DNA of 64,000 nucleotides from Lineus longissimus. Lineage: Eukaryota > Nemertea > Pilidiophora > Heteronemertea > Lineidae. The notes below the pieces were generated by a model. It made no database searches and had not been told where the DNA came from. It saw only the letters and a list, made by a program, of their open reading frames with translations. A program made the position numbers and the translations under genes. Each line of letters begins with the position of its first letter. Position 1 is the stretch's first letter. Of the stretch, positions 11,903 through 36,511 are shown piece by piece. Where the stretch lies: the NCBI RefSeq assembly GCF_910592395.1, contig NC_088318.1, forward strand, positions 1,364,001 to 1,428,000, written 5' to 3'.

Positions 11903-13563
11903 CTTAGCAGATTATTGGCTTCCTAGAGAAATAAAGAACTTGATTTCCTCAAGATTGACTCTACGGTACACTACACACTGTGTATCATGTACTGTGAAAC
12001 AATGTATACACACATGCACTACACTACAGGGAGTGACAGCAGAAAGGGTCGATTTCAAATACTGCACACGCTCTAACTACTCATTTCATAACACAATCAC
12101 TGGCTCAGTCGGCTGCTATGATTACTTGTCAAGTTACTCATGTTACGGGATTAAATTTACCTTCTTTCCCAAACAAGAAAATGAGAAAAATATAAAAGTA
12201 AAATTTGACCCAATTTCTCTATATCGGCAAAAGCGGAAGTCGCACGCAACCGCTCTGCTTATTTCTACAGAAGGTGCCAGAAAAAAATCTGGGTTTTTAA
12301 ATGAATCTTGCTGTGTTTGATTAAGAAGAGGTCGGCCTGGTCTGGTGTATGTTAGGACTACATAACAATAAGGATGACCCCCTGTAGGATTTGTGAAGGG
12401 GTCGGGGAGGGGGGAGGGGGTGCACTACGTTGGGAGAGTACAGTCACACATCTAGATCAGACAGAGTCCCGCCCCCCCCCCCCCCCCACTTCCATAGTCA
12501 AGGGGGCCGCAGGCGCGTTCCCGATTTTTCGGGAAAATGGGGTTAATTTTCACTCTTGTTTCGGGGAAAAATCCCCGAAAAATCAATAAAATAGGGGTGT
12601 TATTACTGCTATTTTCCCTTCAAAAACTGAAAATAGGGGTATATTTTCTCATGTTTTCCTTCCCTGGGTCTTCTGAGGATCCTCAGCAGCAAGGAGATGA
12701 TGTTCAGGAACACGTTATGCATTTCCATGAAGATCCTGATGGGGACGTGAAATTTGCTGCTCCAGAAGTGCAGACCCACCTTAGACATGTTGCTCAGGAA
12801 GCCCTTGATGATGATGAAGAGGAAACACAGCCTGCTATCACCAAGGTATCAAACACAATCCTCGGGGTAGGGATCCAAGACTCCCTTCAATTAGGGGGGT
12901 AAGATCAAATCCTTCCTTCAAATAGGGGGTCAATTTCCTCACAAAAGCCCGCAAATAGGGGGTACAAAAAAAATGCTGTTTCCTTCCATTAGGGGGTGAT
13001 TTTAAAACTTGGGAACAAGCCCATGTACCCCCTAAATAAGGGGAGTGGGGGGGGGGGGGGGGGCGGGGACAGAGTACGCATTGTGAAGGGGCATGGCACA
13101 TCCAGCAAAGACTTGGTACACTCTCTGGCAACTTGGCGAGCTATGAAGGGGAGGGCACATCCAGAAGAGATATCATTTCTGCAGCCCCCCCCCCCCCCCA
13201 ATTACTTGAAATCAAAAATTACCCCGTCTTGGGGTGGACCTTTTTAGGGTGGAAATGGTGGACGAGTTATTCCATGAACCCCAAACATGGTGCTGACGAC
13301 CGTTTTGATCACAGCTTATCTATATTCCAACTTACTTACTTGCCAACACAGTGCAAATTCTCGCGGCATTACTCCCATGGGTTTGACCCCACTTACGTTT
13401 CAACTACGTTGCAGGTCAAATGTCTATGCTGCTCCCTATTAGTGAGGACAATAACTAGTAGTCCCGGCAAATCTGGAAAATAATTGACGCTGTTTTTTTC
13501 GTACATTTTGTATACGTTGGCGTGTGTCTATAGCGGAATTGGTGTAGGAGAGGCAGCTTTGAA
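11903..13563. other. Interval between divergent MARVEL and AGXT2 genes
   Basis: It contains the 5' flanks of two divergently transcribed genes. It has several homopolymer runs: C at 12472-12487, G at 13048-13062 and C at 13186-13199. Lines near 12890-13035 carry repeated 'taggggg' blocks that look like a decayed repeat. An isolated exon-like acidic segment at 12687-12845 is listed separately. No complete gene is seen. Confidence 0.5.
12687..12845 (+). other. Isolated exon-like acidic segment, function unknown
   Basis: After cctcag comes 159 bp (53 codons, phase 0 at both ends) ending AAG|gtatca. The reading is unusually protein-like against the simple-repeat flank: QQGDDVQEHVMHF, then EDPDGDVKFAAPEVQTHL, then EALDDDEEETQPAITK. 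I do not recognise a family. It could be a cassette exon, a piece of an unannotated gene, or a captured or retrotransposed exon. No partner exon could be found nearby. Confidence 0.3.
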
Positions 13564-18664
<5,101 letters not shown>

Positions 18665-20660
18665 GCAGGGTGGAGGTGTTCTGTGTCACAGATGTAACCA
18701 TGTGTAGGCAGTGACTTTCCAGTCATTTTCTTATAGCATTTCTGTACAACCATATAGTGTATTGAGATTTTAATTCTTATATTATTTTGTATTCATGACA
18801 TTAGAGGTTTGAGGTCACACACACATTGGTGAATCTCGATGAGTGTGGAAGAAGTGGTTCCATTTTGGTTGGTATCAATACAGTGTTGACGTAATTTATC
18901 TGGTTGAAGCGCACCTGTACAAAAGGCCTTTTTGATCTGATAGGCCTATGTGTGTCAGAGGGGGCTAAACCAGCTTAATAGCGTCAACATAGTACTTATG
19001 ATAATGCTAAGTGTTATAAAATGGCAGCAGTATTTTAGTGTTTTATATATTGATTTCCGCTGAAATTTCTTATTGAAGGTGTTTTTCTTCTCTAATATGT
19101 GATTAGACTGAATCAGGTTAAATTGATTACTGCATCAGAGCTTTTTGTATGTATTGTTGTTGTATTATGATTCCATCATGCAAAATGCATTTAGTAAATC
19201 TGTATTTTACTGCTTTACTTTACATCTGATGTATATTGCTACATGTAGGTCTTAGTTGCTCAAAACAAGTAGTTTAGTCCATAAGTTAAAGTTATCGCCA
19301 AGTTGGTGACTAGTTCTGTTAGGTTCTCTGTTAAAGTTGAATGCTTGGTAGATTTGTTCTTGTCATTACCAGAACAGGGGCCACTCCCGGGACCACTTGC
19401 TCTATTGGCATTTGAGACAGACCCTGGCTTTAATGGTCAGTGATAAACCTTGTAGCAGGCGAGAGTTCGCTTGTCCAATTGGAGATGGCAGTGATGTTGG
19501 TGTTTAGCGCTGCTCCTAATGCTACTGTGATGTATGAGATTAACTGAAGGAGAGAATGCTTAGCTGTCTCAAAGCTGAATTGAGTTACTGGGTCCAAATG
19601 TATCAAAATACTGCCTTGATACTATTAGTATTTTGATCAGGTTGCAATCCTATTCATGAACTTTTGTAACTAGATATATATATATATACAAATTATGATA
19701 TACTTTTAAAGTCACAATGTCTACCAGACTTGATGAATCAAAATATAAATTCATATATTATAATTATGATCTTTTTCCATTTCTGTTAAACCCCTGCCTT
19801 CTCTTGGAGTTGAGCGGTTGGTCAGCAAGACTGAGGACACTTCATTCCGGCTGCCTATCCATAGACTGTTCCCTTGTGGACTAGTGACCAGGCTAAGGAA
19901 TGACTATGGTTGTTCTTTATATTCCCAGTCAAAAGGGCACACGTGCCGGCTCAAGGGGAACAGTTCACATGGCACAGCCTATTGGAACACCCAGTAATCC
20001 TAACAAAGGTTCATTGTCTGTATGCAAAAACTGTACACGCCAAGGGTCTATAAATACACAGTCTTCGGAGCCCCGGACATGAATGTTTCTTTTAAATGGA
20101 GTTGTCTTGGACGAGTTCCCTCTCATAAGGTGCTCACACAGACAGAGTTAACCTTGTGCTTTACTAGACTGCAAGCCCTGGGTTGCATTAGGTCCTGCAG
20201 TGCTCCCTGTCTAGGACATTGGAACTTCCTCATCAATGGCACCACCGGCAGTCAATGGTCTTCGAGGTAGCTGGCACATGCTTAAACAAGAGAATTGTGT
20301 TGCATCACATCATCACCTGTTCTGTTGCAGGAAAGGCGAGTTCAGTATGTTATTGTTATGTAGGGTTAGGAAATGCACATCCTGGTGGTCAATTCCCTGG
20401 CCCGAGTGTAATTCACCACCCGAACTGACAAAGCAGATGGCTAAAGGACTCCTCTGCTGTAACATTGGTTTAGATTCCTTTATGCAAGGTGTTGAATGAG
20501 GATTAGAAAATGGACATTGAAGTCCTTAAGAAAGGAGGTGGAGGTGTCCGGAAAGAGCACCTCTATGGAAGAAAGCCAGGTGACATGGAATGGACTCGTT
20601 AACCCATTACACTGTAAATTCTTATAACAGCACGACTGAAATAAACATCAAGTTTTAACT
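18665..20660 (+). other. AGXT2 3' UTR (inferred)
   Basis: No coding exon is recognised. The stretch is AT-rich with a TA run near 19675-19688. AATAAA at 20640-20645 is the best end signal and gives a UTR of about 2 kb. A shorter transcript using an upstream signal is possible. Confidence 0.5.
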
Positions 20661-20664
20661 GTTT

Positions 20665-21893
20665 CAACTTTTATTGTTGAGCTCCCTGTCTATTCTATTA
20701 CAACCTATCAGGTCTAACATTCTAATCAAATACAATACTGTAGAAAACAATACACTTTTTAAAAACATACTTCATGCATCATGGCAAAATTCATTTCACT
20801 TTATCAATAACATGTAAAATACAGCATGCACTAGGGAAGTCAAGTCAGCAATAAGGCTTCTTGGATGGATCTCACAAATGTTACGACCTGGAATACCCTC
20901 ACGGCAAACACAAGGGTCCAGAATGAAATAACTTCTCGTGGAAAATAACAGAACTGAACTATTTAAGTTTACAACACACAGACAAGTATTTCATTGTCAT
21001 CACGAAACAGAAAACAGTTTTAGGACAATTTGTCAACAATTTGTCCCTGGACGGCTGACTGATAAACAGTTATCATCCACAAAACGTAGCCTCCTTTCTT
21101 GTATGAATATGTTGCAACCTCTGACCTAATGGATCAATCTGACCAAAAGAACTCTGAAGTTGCAGAAATGTAAGCATGAAGGGGCTAAAAACACGACATT
21201 ATTGCCCCTTCAAAACTTGAAATCCATCTAAAGGAAAGGAGGCCACATTGAAATGCTCAGTAGCTCATATAAAGTAACATTGCATTGCAACAGTGAAAAA
21301 TCATCTCCTGGACGGATAAAATGGACAATAAGATATACATTATGCCATCATCAAACTCACCAAATACCCTTTGACAAACAATATCTCAAACTACATATTT
21401 GAAGGACTAAACATACCGCTCTCGACTTTTGGACTTTCAAAAATTTACTACAGTTGGAGATAAAGAGAGATCTAATCACAAAACCTCTATGTAACGGGAC
21501 TCCAACGAAAACACTGAGTTCTAGCCCCCCTTCTGCACCCCTAGAAAAGAACCCAATGGCAAGAAGCTGAGAAAGTTCATCACAGGTTTATGGACCTAGT
21601 GATATTGCACTTGTGAATATATTCTTATCAAGGCACATCCCCTCTCCACCTGACAATTATCAAGACACCAAGAAAGTTAAAAACAAGCCACTTGTTCCAA
21701 TTTGTACAGCATGTACGGCACTGCACAGCAGGCCTAAAACAAAACTACTAACCTTATTTATTTTTCAACCCATCACTGGGATATCACTTACCGGCAGCAA
21801 AATCTCAAATTCCCAATTACTCCAACTTCTGTCATGAAGTGCAATAAATACTAATTTGACAGTAAATTTTAAAAAGATCCAACATATGACAGT
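20665..21893 (-). other. CEP89 3' UTR
   Basis: AATAAA on the minus strand lies at 20670-20675, only about 25 bases from the AGXT2 signal on the other strand. No other coding sequence is seen. The UTR is about 1.2 kb. Confidence 0.65.
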
Positions 21894-29625
<7,732 letters not shown>

Positions 29626-30098
29626 TGTCGAGAAATAGGACCATAAAAGAGTGGACTTTCCAGTTGGTTACCAAAACTATTTACGTTTTTTCGACCGACG
29701 TTACTTCCAGAGCCACCGTGGAATTCGGCCGTAACGACAAAATCGGCCCGCGAGCGTGCTGGATGTGCCTTGAGCGAAACTCTTGAGGACGGAACGCCGT
29801 CTAATAAAGTGCAATTCCATAACTTTATGATTGGCCAGGAACCGCTTGTTGCCGACAACGTCAAGGCACTTACTAGGCGTTACCTCATGCTGTTAAGTCC
29901 AATCACAGCCACTTTAAAAGACATTAGGCCTATCAATGGGCTCCAGTGATGAAATGTAGAACTAGAAACAAACACTGATTGTGAAACTTTCAATCTGGCA
30001 TTTGAAATGTTTAGGACAAATTCATGTGTTCAACTTGAACTGGTATCTTCATCTGTCGATATTTAAAAGTTTTACAAAAAGATATTTCTCACAAAAAG
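29626..30098. other. CEP89 5' flank
   Basis: It contains the presumed CEP89 promoter. I see no TATA box or other clear element and no coding sequence. Confidence 0.4.
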
Positions 30099-31005
30099 CT
30101 ATGAAGGCACTAAAATATGAACAGGTGGCGCCCCAGTTTGGAAGGCTTCATATCCTAGTGTAGCAGAATGGAATGACCGCTGGAAAACGTGTCCTTCCCT
30201 GGTTGGTGACGTCGGGTTAAGGTACGGTTCTACTGAAACTTGGCCCAGAGTTATTTCTGTCTCCATGGAGGTCTTTTCACGGAGGGAAGAGTTGTTCCAT
30301 GACCCTGAAAATGAAATAAGATACATCGATATTATAGGGAGCGTCTCTAAAGACCAGTCTCCATCTCGTATGTGAATTTGTTCCCCTGTGCGTTTCTTGC
30401 GTTTCTTGGGGACCACTACGATTCTACACAAATTGCAGTTATAACCCTGGGGTATCCGAAGATTCCGTACATTGTGTTCAACTGCGTTCATTTCGCAGTC
30501 AATTCATTAGTTACCAATGTATGCCTTAGAGGGGGCAGAATGGCACTGTTTAAACAAGAAGTCTCATCAACAGCCTAAAAGAATATTGGATAGAACGGCA
30601 CTGTACTGGGTCCCAGTAATAAATATTGCCATAAAGACATATGATATTGTTCTGGGACTTATGTAAGATTAGTTCTCTCCGCCAAACCCAAGACTGGAGG
30701 ATTAAAATCTTGTGTTTATAGGCTAACAAATGCAAACACTTCCAAGTGAACCCCCTACGAGAGAAGAGTGGCTCTTCTTCTCTCCGACTTTGACACCCTA
30801 CTACGAACATATCAATAGATCAGCCAGCGGTCCTCGGTGTCGCCGCGTGGGTTACGTCCAGTGAAATTGTTTGCAAAGGTCAGGGAACCACGATCTGACA
30901 TCCATAACCAGCGTATCCCCTTTTCATGCCAGTTACAGTCGGGTGCTACACCACAGTCGGGATAGTGGCCGCCAAATGAATGGTTGTTGAATTTAAAGCT
31001 GTCAA
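30099..31005 (-). CDS. Small gene piece, possibly CFAP68-like (C11orf1) microtubule inner protein
   Basis: Two exons read well: 30856-31005 (acceptor gaacag, donor gtaacc) and 30099-30304 (acceptor tttcattttcag, stop TAG). Both use the same phase (1), so they join cleanly. The joined segment of about 118 residues contains NNHSFGGHYPDCG, KGIRWLWMSDRGSLTFANN, FTG-R-SWNNSSLREK, and later REGHVFQRSFHSATLGY. The spacing of Trp/Asn/Gly ('T.SN.T..G.WN' and 'GH.F...') recalls human CFAP68, a protein inside ciliary doublet microtubules, but this is from memory and weak. If the donor is not used, the first exon instead ends at a TGA at 30812. The first coding exon was not found. A 55-codon ORF at 31101-31265 has a good donor but the wrong phase. 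Confidence 0.4.
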
Positions 31006-31829
31006 CTGTTCACGTCAATTTACAAACAATCAGACAATCCTTCATGTATTCAGTGGAGATTTCCACATCACTGGATAGAACAGCAGTGATGGCATCTCAC
31101 AGATTTAACATGAACACTTCCATCTTCACCATCATGACTTGGACGTGCGCCTTTAGTTTCTTTGGCTTTTTGGGGTGTGATCGGGGATTGTAAACTCGTT
31201 CCGTTTCTTTGAGCAAATGGTATTTGATTAGGGAGGCAATTAAAATTGCCGTTGAACATGTACATGAAGTACAGTGATGTCCATAATTCATAAATGTCTG
31301 GCTTGAAATTTCAAACTGCGCAGTTCATTCCCCCTTGATTGTATGACTATTTCTACAATAAAAACCCTTTGAAACCAACCCATACCTTTATCAGGAATAG
31401 ACACTGTGCCTTACCTTCTGCTGCAGCCGTTTTGATTTGTTTCGGAAAGTTTGAAGGCACTTTTACGTTTGAAATCGGAGAAAGTGTTCCCGCGATGTTC
31501 TCCACGTCTCACACACCAACCGACTGGCGTTCAAATCAACCACGACCGATCATGACCAAAGACAATACATTTTCCGTCACAGCATCCGGGCACCCACCTG
31601 AACCAGACCGGCTAGCAGTAATCTGCTAAAGGGAGACCTTTGTTCTGTCAATGATCAATATGACAGGCATTGTCAAAATGTGGGATTGGCTTAGCATACA
31701 TACTTGTACATGTACATTTGCCGAGCTGTGGAATTGCATTGGGCAGGTTCCGTAAGCCAAAAGACGATGTAAATGCATTTTATCGACGAGGTTTTTTTAA
31801 TCATTTCCCCAATTCCTCATGCAACCAAG

Positions 31830-31837
31830 TATAAAAG
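31830..31837 (+). promoter_or_regulatory. TATA box candidate
   Basis: TATAAAAG lies upstream of the 77-residue ORF at 31955. It is a good match to the core consensus, but no other core element is seen. Confidence 0.35.
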
Positions 31838-31954
31838 ATGGTTCAGTGTCGTGTAAAACAATTAGCAGATAGAGGACAGATTTTCCTTTAACAATAGTTG
31901 TGAAGAAAAAGCTTCAACCGTCATTGGATTGCCCCAACTGGAAAAAATTGGCAT

Positions 31955-32188
31955 ATGGGTATGTGGTATATGTGGTATGTGGTTTTAAATACTGCCATTT
32001 TGATCATGTGCTTTATTCGAGAAAACCTGACAGATAATGAACAGGTTGTTGGGACAATTGCCGTCGAAACCCTGACCGTGGTCGTTGTTTTATCGATCAT
32101 CCACTCTCTCAACAAAAAACTAATGGATGCACATTCAGAGGAAATATCGTCTATCGCCAGTAAACTACAAAACATGTATACACTATGA
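31955..32188 (+). CDS. Candidate 77-residue two-helix membrane protein, unknown
   Basis: This is an intronless ORF starting MGMWYMWYVV. It has two hydrophobic stretches (WYVVLNTAILIMCFI and GTIAVETLTVVVVLSIIHSL) and an amphipathic tail ending ISSIASKLQNMYTL. A TATAAAAG box stands at 31830-31837, about 125 bases upstream, one of the few TATA-like sites seen next to an ORF here. The opposite strand is also open for 92 codons, so the ORF may be fortuitous. I know no homologous family. Confidence 0.3.
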   Translation: MGMWYMWYVVLNTAILIMCFIRENLTDNEQVVGTIAVETLTVVVVLSIIHSLNKKLMDAHSEEISSIASKLQNMYTL

Positions 32189-32875
32189 AACAACCACATG
32201 TCTCCAGTGACCTGATCTTACTATTCCTGCTTCTGCTGGAAGACATATGTCTTTAACCAACGACAGGGTGTGCCAGACAAGACCAACGAAGTGTGCCCAC
32301 TTGTCACGCCTGTATTGATTCTACATGCCCATTTCCCGTATAGTCAAGGTTAATCCGGTATACATTACATTGTCTCTTCTGTCCCTTATATTTTTTGTAT
32401 TGTCCTCATTGACCGCGTTCACCATCCACACAATGGTAACTAGAGTCACTTGTTGCATAAATTAATCTATGGCACATCAATATAGCTATTACAATTTTGT
32501 TAAATCTATCACAAATCTTGGCGCTATTGTCTTAATCCCGCTGCTTGAGAAAGTCTAATTGTTCAAGGTAGTTGTCATCCTGACACTATCAGATCATTTC
32601 ACTCGATACATATTACTTCCTCATGAAACATGCGTAAGGAGGAGTCATGTTGTAGGCCATGTTTGCAATCCGGGGTAGCATTCAATGTTTCTAAAATCAC
32701 CAGAAGCAACTAAACGGTTTGAGATTGTAGTGAGAACGCCATGAAACTATTCTAGGTTTGTCAAAATGATATTGTGACATACCTGAGGCATGTAAGGCGG
32801 TCAACATAACACACTCAGACATAACTCAAGCAGGTGCCGAAAATGTCAAGTTTTCAGTGTATCTGTCATGTGATC

Positions 32876-35800
32876 TCATTGTATTGTCGTCTGCTTCCTC
32901 CCGCGCATCATGTCCAATCTTCTCTCCTCCTGTCTCAACCTCTGTTTCTCGAGCTGCAGATCTTGGAGTGCTTTCTGAATGGCCCAACTATCAAAAGACT
33001 CCCTGGCCATTTTGGCACGTTCCTCCTTCTCTCGCTGAAGTTGTTCCGCCCGTGTTTGACCCTCTCGCCCCTTCTTGGGGTCTTTCACAGGTTTGGGTTT
33101 ACCTTGCAAGATGTACCACTGCTTGAATGTCTTCACGTTTGTACCAGTGCTCCAGTCCTCATTTCGTAACCTCTCCTCCTCGGCTTTCTGTGCATCCTCC
33201 ATTCTTTGTCTCTTTTTCTCCTCCTGTCTTTTCCTCTCCTTCATGGCGAGCCATCTCGAAAACGAGACTTGCTTTGGTGCGCGTTGTTTCTTTGTCTCCT
33301 CATTCGCCTGCTGTGCAGCTTGTTTCTTCTCCATGGCAATCTTTCGTTCCACCTCCTCCTCTTCCTCTATTTCCTCCAACCATTCTTCATATGCTTTGAC
33401 GTTTATAATCGTCTTCCGTCTCTTTTCTTCAGTTCGTCTGCGAAGCACATCAGACGGTTCGTCAGAGGTATAACTCCCGCGTGAACTCCCTTTCTCCTGT
33501 TGCGAACCAAGCCATCTCTGGTAACTGAGATGGTTGTCCTCTGGTGACGACAACACAACATCTTCCGGATCCGTGCAACCGAACTGCACCACGTTCTCCC
33601 GATCTATCCGTCTTTCCAGGCAGTTCATCTTCTGAGGTTCTTCGTCTTCTTTCTCCTCCAACCATCTCTCAAACGCTCTCTCGTTCTCCTCTCTTGTGTG
33701 TTTGCCACTCGGCAATACCAGCTGGCCGTCTTTTTCCTGCGGAGAAAATGCGCCCTGCGCAGTCTTTTTGGCCATCCAGCGTTGATAAGCAGCATCGTTC
33801 CTCAACCGTCTTTCCTCCTCTTCCGGGGACAACACTGCCGTCTGCGCGCGGCGTTCCCTGAGCTCCTTCACCCTTGAATAATACACAGGTTCCTCAGGTT
33901 CCAAATATTTATGGAAATGAGACTTGTAAAGCCTAGCAGAGGCTGACTTCGCCCTGGGTTTCTTTTGTAGCTGTCTATTATTTTGGTCATTTTCCCAGCG
34001 ACAAAGAGTCTCGGCCAGGACGGTTCTGTCAGGATCGTTGGCATTGTCTTTTTCAAAGTCTCGAGGAACCCTCCCTCCACTTACCCCATCACAAGCGTTC
34101 GTACCAACGTTTATGTCTGTCGCAACCGACGGGACGTAGACATGCACATTTTCAACCGTCCCAGTCACCATAGGGTGGTCAATATATTTAACAATATCAG
34201 CACCAAGATAGTCCTTTTGTGGTTTGCTGACCGTGATAACACCACCCCTCTGCAAGCAATCCTTATGATATTTAGACCCTCCTCTTGTTGCGCTTTGAGC
34301 GGTGGAAGGACGACTCTTCTGTGCGCTCCGCCCCACAGGCGCAGACTTGCACCGTTTGTCAATGTTTGGCAGATTTGACGAGCTCATGAGAGCCTTGTTG
34401 GAGAAGAATCCTCCCGTTTGGTCATTCATCATGTTGTCTGCTCCCTTTGGTAAGAACACCTGTGATTTCAAGAAACGCCCCGATTGGCTGGATCTCTGTG
34501 AAGTTGCTGATGCAGGTTTTGATACTCGCGGGGAGGGTTTGGGAGAGATGGCGTAGTTCTGTCCGGTCAGAGACCACTTATGCAGTCTGAGATACCTGAA
34601 AGTGAAAGGAACTCGAGTTAAAACGTAGTACTACGTAGACCATACCAGCACACTATAGTGTGATGGTATGGTCTTTGTTAGAAACCCAATTGTCGCTGGA
34701 CATGCTGGGCGTAAAGTGCGCAAAGTATCTCTTCAAAAGTCTTCGGCTTCTTTCTCGTAGAAGAGGTTTTCTCTTTCTTCTTGTTTTTCTAACTATTTCG
34801 CCACCCACACCAGTGTTGGTAGTGGAGAACCTTGTAGGCCTAAGGTTTTGATAGTGACAGTGTCGTCTGCTTACCGTTCACACGAAAAGGCACCTGCTTC
34901 CTTCGCTATCTCCGTTACCGTCTTCCCGAAGACGTTCTGACTCGACGTAGCACCATTCTTCAATAGGAGGTCTACCACGACGAGCTGGTTGTGCCTGGCC
35001 GCGGCATGGAGGGCAGTGTTCCCGTAATTTGTCCTCCCAGTTACATCAGCACCTGCAATTGAATGATGTTGGAACCAGCTCAGAGCTCAGTGTGGGGGCG
35101 AGAGCAATGAGTTGCGGATTGACCCAGCTAAGATCAACTGTAAACCATCAACATGTTCAATTTTGCGATAATTGAGCAACAAGAAGATAACATGTATGCA
35201 AGTGCCAGTCGTGATCGTAGGATGTTTTGAAGTCGTCAATGGTGTTTTGTCTAAAGCAAGACGAAAACGGCGTTTGTCATCTCACCGGTGTTCGTAGCAA
35301 TTCCACATTGCTCGTTTCGACAATTGCTTGGGTTGCCAATGGCAAACCTATATGGAATATGTATTGCCTACCTGATCTCTGGTCTGTGAGAACTTAATAA
35401 GCAAGCCTCTTCATACTCACCCATCTCGATGAAGATCTGACACATCTCTTTCTCTCCCCTGGCACAAGCCATGAACAAGCAAAATAACATTCTCTTTCTA
35501 TACGTGTTCTCCTTCTCCACTGCTTCCTGTGGGCTCATGTTGCCCATCAGACAAGCCTCGCCAGTCTTGCTAATAAAGTCTACATCACTGTGCCAGATAG
35601 CCCTGAACACCTCTAACCACGCGAGGTGAGGGATGATTCGCATGGTGGCACCGGCGGTGATGTTCTCACCAAGGACCAACTTGGTGTCAGCAGAGAGTTT
35701 TTCCGCGGAGGTGGACGAGACCAAAGAGTAGCATTCACTTGGAATACCCCCGGACAGTTCAATCAGATACTGGACGTGGTAAACTGTGCTCCCAGATGAC

Positions 35801-36511
35801 ACATCACGTAAAGTTACGACTTCCTTGGTAGGGAGTATAGCAAATAACGTGAAAGGTTGGCCCTGGGTCTCCGCTACCTCTTGGCTTTCCTCGGGCGTGT
35901 TTTGGCCAGGCCTCAATGCCTCTGCTTCATCAAATGATTCCACATCCGGGATCTCCGAGTGTGCTCGCTCAGCAGACGTTTGCTCTAGGTCGGAAAATTT
36001 TACTTCCCGTTGAGGTCGAGATAGGCCTTGACCTTCATCGCTCTCTGCTTCCTCTTGACCAAATCCCTCATCAGAGGTCTGCATGTCGTCATCACCGTCT
36101 CCTGCACCACAGCCCTGCGTGTCTTTACTGTCGTCTGCGAGTACCCCATCGTCTGCTGTTGGTACTATGATCGTCGGCGACTGGAAGCAAAACGTTGAGA
36201 TGGCATCATGACGAAACGAGAAGTGAAGAGGAAGAAGAGGAACGTCAATCATCAACGCAAACTACCCTGTCGGTAACCATGGTCCTCGCAGAACGCTAGC
36301 GACACCAGGTGCAGATGGCATGTCACACTAATTTTATGACACCAAGAACGTAACTTGAGGATGTAACTCCCTTAAAAAATCAGTAATCGAGACCAACACT
36401 CACCTGAGTCCCGGAAACGATTCCAGACGTTTCGCCATATTCACTGTAACCTTCTGATTTGTTTCCCTGTCCGCTCTCCCTCCCCGAAGAGGGTCGTCCT
36501 TCTATATCCAT
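32876..36511 (-). CDS. ANKUB1-like protein with C-terminal RWL coiled-coil array
   Basis: Four exons: 36404-36511, 35421-36180, 34875-35052 and 32876-34595. They give 921 residues with all phases matching. Domains: a short N-terminal exon starting MDIEGRPSSG; an acidic disordered region (about 37-145); a ubiquitin-like fold about 150-235 (PFTLFAILPTKEVVTLRDV to TMRIIPHLAWLEVFRAIW, matching the second ubiquitin-like part of human ANKUB1); ankyrin repeats about 250-345 (GNTALHAAARHNQLVVVDLL); a YLRLHKWSL motif comparable to ANKUB1 YIKIKQWIL; then a long basic and charged region with seven or eight 'a(Y/F)xxW(L/M)xxK' motifs (AYQRWMAKK, AFERWLEEK, SYQRWLGSQ, AYEEWLEEI, SFSRWLAMK, TFKQWYILQ, SFDSWAIQK). 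Such motifs occur in the ciliary coiled-coil proteins CCDC34 and CCDC181. The last exon encodes the whole array. Function is not known; a microtubule or cilium link is inference. Confidence 0.8.
34623..34673. repeat. Adjacent palindromes in an ANKUB1-like intron
   Basis: The sequence around 34623-34637 (acgtagtactacgt) is a perfect palindrome. It is followed by a 36-bp palindrome at 34638-34673 (arms gaccatacca / tggtatggtc around cacactatagtgtg) with one mismatched pair. Confidence 0.85.

Noticed and set aside
12537-12902. 121-codon plus ORF as a whole gene
   Set aside because: Its first third is low-complexity read-through of repeat sequence; only 12687-12845 looks protein-like.
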